The notes under the pieces were generated by a model. It did no database searches and was not told where the DNA came from. It saw only the letters and a program-made list of their open reading frames with translations. A program made the translations under genes and the position numbers. 37,090 bases of DNA. Source: a virus. Shown here piece by piece: positions 34,163 through 37,090 of the stretch. Where the stretch lies: IMG/VR virus record IMGVR_UViG_3300008954_000132, positions 1-37,090 of that record. One strand, 5' to 3'. The number at the start of each line of letters is the position of its first letter. Position 1 is the stretch's first letter.

Positions 34163-34296
34163 TATCTACCTTGTCCTCGATATTTTTTATACGACCGTTT
34201 CTGCGATTTTGAAAGACGCTTTTTATGTCGATGAATTTTTTTTCTACTTTTTTTAACATAAGTATTAACCCCATACAAACCTTTTTTCTTAGCCAT
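34162..34296 (-). CDS. 44-residue Lys/Arg-rich protein
   Basis: MAKKKGLYGVNTYVKKSRKK, then IHRHKKRLSKSQKRSYKKYR. Small proteins starting Met-Ala-Lys-Lys-Lys-Gly-Leu-Tyr occur in many marine phages; the high charge suggests nucleic-acid binding or a virion role. It overlaps the upstream gene by 8 bp and the next by 1 bp (TAATG). Confidence 0.7.
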   Translation of the reverse strand: MAKKKGLYGVNTYVKKSRKKIHRHKKRLSKSQKRSYKKYRGQGR

Positions 34297-34462
34297 AAGT
34301 TACATTAAACCATTGAAACGCTTGGGAATCATTTTCAATTGTTCTTTGATATGATGTATTAAGCTGTGTTTTAAGTTCTTCCATTTTAAATTTAATCTGT
34401 CTTTGATTAGATGCGTCATAATCATCCGTAGGCTCTTGAAATTGTACAGTTACTTTTGCCAT
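34289..34462 (-). CDS. 57-residue small protein
   Basis: MAKVTVQFQEPTDDYDASNQ, then a helix RQIKFKMEELKTQLNTSYQR and FQWFNVTYG. The ATG overlaps the stop of the tail-type gene as TAATG. Beta-strand, turn and helix; common style for small tail-module proteins. Not recognised beyond that. Confidence 0.65.
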   Translation of the reverse strand: MAKVTVQFQEPTDDYDASNQRQIKFKMEELKTQLNTSYQRTIENDSQAFQWFNVTYG

Positions 34463-36384
34463 TATCTTCTCCCGTCTGGTTGTATATCTGCTCTAAAAGT
34501 TCCGAATCTCCAAGTCTCATCCTTACCGTCGTTCTCTACTTTTAAATTAATTAATCTTGCTCTAGCTCTTAAGTCTACTTTAGTAGTAGCAGAAGTAATA
34601 GAGACGGGACTTAATCCCGAAGCTGTTTCACTATCTGCTGGATAATCTTTAAGATTCATTGAAATTTTAGCAGTACCAGTTAAAGTTTTAAAATCAGGAA
34701 TAAATCTTCTAATTTTCATTATATATTCTCCATCTCCATCTACATCTAAATCAAAATCGCCTGATTGTATATAGGCTGCAATAGCAGTAGAAGTACCTGT
34801 AGCAGTGACTGCATTATTTCCTGTTTCGTGTTTATACATTTTTGTTATTCCTTCTGTGTTTCCATAAATTAATGGGGTATCAGAGGTATGAGTAGCAGAT
34901 AAATATTCTATAGCATACGGTTTAGGCTGAACATCAGAGTCTACCCATCCGGTTCTGGCTAAACTTCCTGTAGTCCATACTCCTCCTGGAACTGAGCCAC
35001 TTTCAGTAAAATTAAATGAAACATATCTATCTATTACTGAGCTACTTTCAGTAGGATAAAACCAAGTAATTTCACTAAACAAGTTATTTACACCTGCTGC
35101 AACAACTTGACCTGAAGTATAATTAATATCTTGAAATACATAATCTTCTACATTACATGTTAAATTTTTAACAGTACCATCAAACATAAAGAAACCACCG
35201 GCATCCCCCATCCAAAATACTTTACCATCAGCAAACGCAACTGCATTATGGCCTATGACTCCACAGTTAGTACCTACTTGTCTGACAGAGAAAGTAAAAG
35301 GGGGTCCTACGAACTGCATTACATAAGCAGCTTTATCAGTTAAAACAAATACAAAGTCTCGTCCTTGAATAGCTGCTCTTATTTCTGAACCTGAAGATAA
35401 TCTCATCGTTCCAGCCGTGTTGGTAGATGTAGGAACCCAATCATTTCTATCTTCTTGATCAGAAAATCTTATAAACATTTTATCTTGAGTAGTTGCAGTT
35501 CCTATGGTTGTTTCAGTTCCAAATAAAATAACATGTCTATCTTTTTCTGATACAATCATAGTTTCTGATGCAGTAGGTGCGTTAGTTACCACCGTGGCTC
35601 GTGTAGCAACAGCAGTAGGAACGTCAACATTTTCTGGATCCCATTGAAAAGTTTTACCGCCTCTTATAGTTGCTAATAATAAAGAACCAAAATTATCTAA
35701 TTGCCATTGTCCGGGTTGTAAAATTACTTGTGTTGATGTTGAAGCATCACCCCATCCTCCATTACCCCAGGAGCTTGTTCCCCACCCATAGCCATAAGTT
35801 TGAGTAGAACTTCCTATTCGATAATAAGGTTTAACCGTCATTGATCCACCAGCTGTAATACCTGCTCCAGTTTCGGTAGAAGGCAATTTAATAGTAACAG
35901 TTGTACCTGTGGGAGTAGTTAATACTTCAAATTTTTTATCTTCTAAAGCAGCAGCTGTAATACTGGTACCTGAGCCTGGCATCGTTACATTATCTAACAT
36001 AATAACCATACCATCTTCTAAATTTGTAGTGCTTGAAAAATTGAGAGTAGCATCATCAGAATTATTGCTAGTAGTAATAGTAACTCCAGATTGCTCTAAA
36101 GAACTATCTAAAGGGGTAATGTCATGAAATTCTCCCTCAAACCATACAGCTAAAATTTTATTAGTGCCTACCGCGGTCCATCTATTTCCTTGTGTGTCAA
36201 ACCAAGAAAAGATTTTACGACCAGCGCCGGGAAGTGTGTTTGTTTGACTCTCTTCCCATCCCCCTATCTTTTCCGGTAAACCGTATCTGAATCTGGCATA
36301 GTCCCCACCTATCCATCCTCCTTCAACTCCAGAAGGGGTTAGTTGTTTATTATAGCCAGGAATGAAATTTACTTTTCTAAGCAT
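34462..36384 (-). CDS. tail/stabilisation-type structural protein
   Basis: 640 residues from ATG 36384 (MLRKVNFIPGYNKQLTPSGV). I prefer this to the GTG 84 bases upstream, because similar marine phage proteins begin Met-Leu-Arg-Lys-x-Asn-Phe and because a -10 TATAAT ends 6 nt before it. WIGGDYARFRYGLPEKIGGW follows. The rest is beta-rich with many Thr/Gly/Ser, Trp-Gly repeats near residues 205-215 (YGWGTSSWGNGGWGDAST) and propeller-like strands (VFWMGDAGGFFMFDGTV). Relatives are often named stabilisation (P22 gp10-like) or tail-tubular proteins. Late structural gene heading the left-reading late string visible here. Confidence 0.8.
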   Translation of the reverse strand: MLRKVNFIPGYNKQLTPSGVEGGWIGGDYARFRYGLPEKIGGWEESQTNTLPGAGRKIFSWFDTQGNRWTAVGTNKILAVWFEGEFHDITPLDSSLEQSGVTITTSNNSDDATLNFSSTTNLEDGMVIMLDNVTMPGSGTSITAAALEDKKFEVLTTPTGTTVTIKLPSTETGAGITAGGSMTVKPYYRIGSSTQTYGYGWGTSSWGNGGWGDASTSTQVILQPGQWQLDNFGSLLLATIRGGKTFQWDPENVDVPTAVATRATVVTNAPTASETMIVSEKDRHVILFGTETTIGTATTQDKMFIRFSDQEDRNDWVPTSTNTAGTMRLSSGSEIRAAIQGRDFVFVLTDKAAYVMQFVGPPFTFSVRQVGTNCGVIGHNAVAFADGKVFWMGDAGGFFMFDGTVKNLTCNVEDYVFQDINYTSGQVVAAGVNNLFSEITWFYPTESSSVIDRYVSFNFTESGSVPGGVWTTGSLARTGWVDSDVQPKPYAIEYLSATHTSDTPLIYGNTEGITKMYKHETGNNAVTATGTSTAIAAYIQSGDFDLDVDGDGEYIMKIRRFIPDFKTLTGTAKISMNLKDYPADSETASGLSPVSITSATTKVDLRARARLINLKVENDGKDETWRFGTFRADIQPDGRR

Positions 36385-36390
36385 ATAACC

Positions 36391-36419
36391 ATTATAATAT
36401 TTAGTTATTGACTTGTATA
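36391..36419 (-). promoter_or_regulatory. promoter abutting the tail-protein start
   Basis: Minus strand TATACA (36414-36419), 17-nt spacer, perfect TATAAT (36391-36396), GGTTAT, ATG 36384. No Shine-Dalgarno. The same -10 to ATG distance (6 nt) occurs at 12827, 12864 and 21593. Confidence 0.5.
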
Positions 36420-36435
36420 GATTGCTTAAAGTGCA

Positions 36436-36467
36436 TGGGAGATAGGTGATTGGTGGTGTACCTCCCA
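36436..36467. other. hairpin between oxygenase and tail gene
   Basis: TGGGAG and CTCCCA (6 bp) around a 20-nt loop in the about 100-bp gap after the oxygenase stop. It may be a transcription pause or weak factor-dependent terminator. No T-tract. Confidence 0.3.
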
Positions 36468-36485
36468 CACAGAATTAATTTTATG

Positions 36486-37067
36486 CTATTTTTTAGGTAA
36501 AGTAAAGCCTTTATACCACGCAGGAAGTCCTAGAAATGGACGTTTATCAAATTCATTTTCTTTAGCTACTTTAGAACCTTTTTTATTATAATGTAAAAAT
36601 ACTTGTCCACAGTTTTTACCAGTAAATTCTTCTCTCCAGTGTTCAAGTTCACATCCTGAATAAATAAGCATATCACCTGGTTTTAAATCTACTTTAATAC
36701 CTGCTTGACCTGTTCTTCCAGAAGGTTCTAAATAAATAGGCCAATCATCTCCTCCTAAATTTAAAGTAGTAGATATCTCACATGAGTATCTATCTTTATG
36801 TCGAGCGAGTACATCACCTTTTTTATAAATCCTTGCATAGGAATATGTAGGACTTAATTTAAGTGAGGTATGTTTTTCCATAACAGGTTGAACTTTTTGT
36901 AATAAAGTTTCCATAACTAAATCTGCGTAATGAGAATAAGTATTAGGGACTTGTTGATCATTCCATACACCCCAGTAATCGGTAAAAGGTGATATATATT
37001 TTTGATCAAATAAAAATCTTGCTGCCTTTCTTTTATTTAAGAAATAAGCAAAACAAAAATCAGCCAT
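36486..37067 (-). CDS. 2OG-Fe(II) oxygenase, prolyl 4-hydroxylase-like
   Basis: 193 residues. SYARIYKKGDVLARHKDRYS contains His90-x-Asp92, and GCELEHWREEF contains the distal His143, giving the classic HxD...H iron site. STTLNLGGDDWPIYLEP is the usual strand pair and DLKPGDMLIYSGCE the turn before the distal His. Residues QVFLHY follow. AGGAG lies 14 nt before ATG 37067, a long spacing; an upstream start beyond the window cannot be excluded. Likely hydroxylates Pro or other side chains in virion or host proteins. Differs in subfamily from the oxygenase at 7139-7846. Confidence 0.85.
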   Translation of the reverse strand: MADFCFAYFLNKRKAARFLFDQKYISPFTDYWGVWNDQQVPNTYSHYADLVMETLLQKVQPVMEKHTSLKLSPTYSYARIYKKGDVLARHKDRYSCEISTTLNLGGDDWPIYLEPSGRTGQAGIKVDLKPGDMLIYSGCELEHWREEFTGKNCGQVFLHYNKKGSKVAKENEFDKRPFLGLPAWYKGFTLPKK

Positions 37068-37090
37068 TTCTCTATTAATAGCTCCTTTTA

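Overview
The window looks like most of one tailed-phage genome, probably a podovirus-like phage of an uncultured marine alphaproteobacterium (pelagiphage or uvMED type). The reasons are the AT-rich DNA, the tightly overlapping gene string (TAATG and ATGA junctions), a family A DNA polymerase with Leu at the position equivalent to E. coli 762, two 2OG-Fe(II) oxygenases, a DUF3310 protein, and glycine/glutamine-rich internal virion proteins of a kind common in marine phage metagenomes. Host and family are inference. The assembly is linear at both window ends. Portal, scaffold, capsid and an endolysin are not recognised and presumably lie left of base 1.

Nearly everything is on the minus strand and is read from right to left. 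From the right: a prolyl-hydroxylase-like oxygenase, a large tail/stabilisation-type protein (34.5-36.4 kb), five small proteins, two glycosyltransferases, and the internal virion/ejection module of five proteins (24.2-31.9 kb). A holin-like XhlA-type protein and a PD-(D/E)XK exonuclease follow (23.3-24.2 kb). The replication module (13.8-23.0 kb) holds a SNF2-type helicase on the plus strand, a conserved unknown, a putative ssDNA-binding protein, an archaeo-eukaryotic-type primase, a UvrD-like helicase, DUF3310, DNA polymerase, a single-motif LAGLIDADG protein and a ParB-domain protein. The region 9.0-13.8 kb carries small early or accessory genes, including four plus-strand genes at 12.9-13.8 kb and two related ribbon-helix-helix-like regulators on opposite strands. 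TerS (8.2-8.75 kb) lies about 4.7 kb away from TerL (2.0-3.5 kb). The gap between them is an accessory region with a second oxygenase, a VRR-NUC nuclease and a GC-rich repeat island (4.5-6.8 kb).

Two parts look most like undescribed biology. (1) Four consecutive, otherwise unrelated proteins after TerL end in the same 15-residue tag, GGE[VI]VIGKNVD[RK][SD]LL. The DNA encoding the tag also forms the ribosome binding site of the next gene in the three junctions inside the array and in the junction to the gene that runs off the left end. (2) The 4.5-6.8 kb island holds at least six arrays of a degenerate CGAGR pentamer embedded in diverged copies of a larger module, with two near-duplicate minus-strand promoters, a perfect 22-bp palindrome and about 0.8 kb with no convincing gene. 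A third theme is transcription starts placed at the start codon: several genes have a -10 hexamer about 6 nt before ATG and no Shine-Dalgarno sequence, which suggests leaderless mRNAs.

Motif counts were made by eye. No homology search, folding or statistics could be run.
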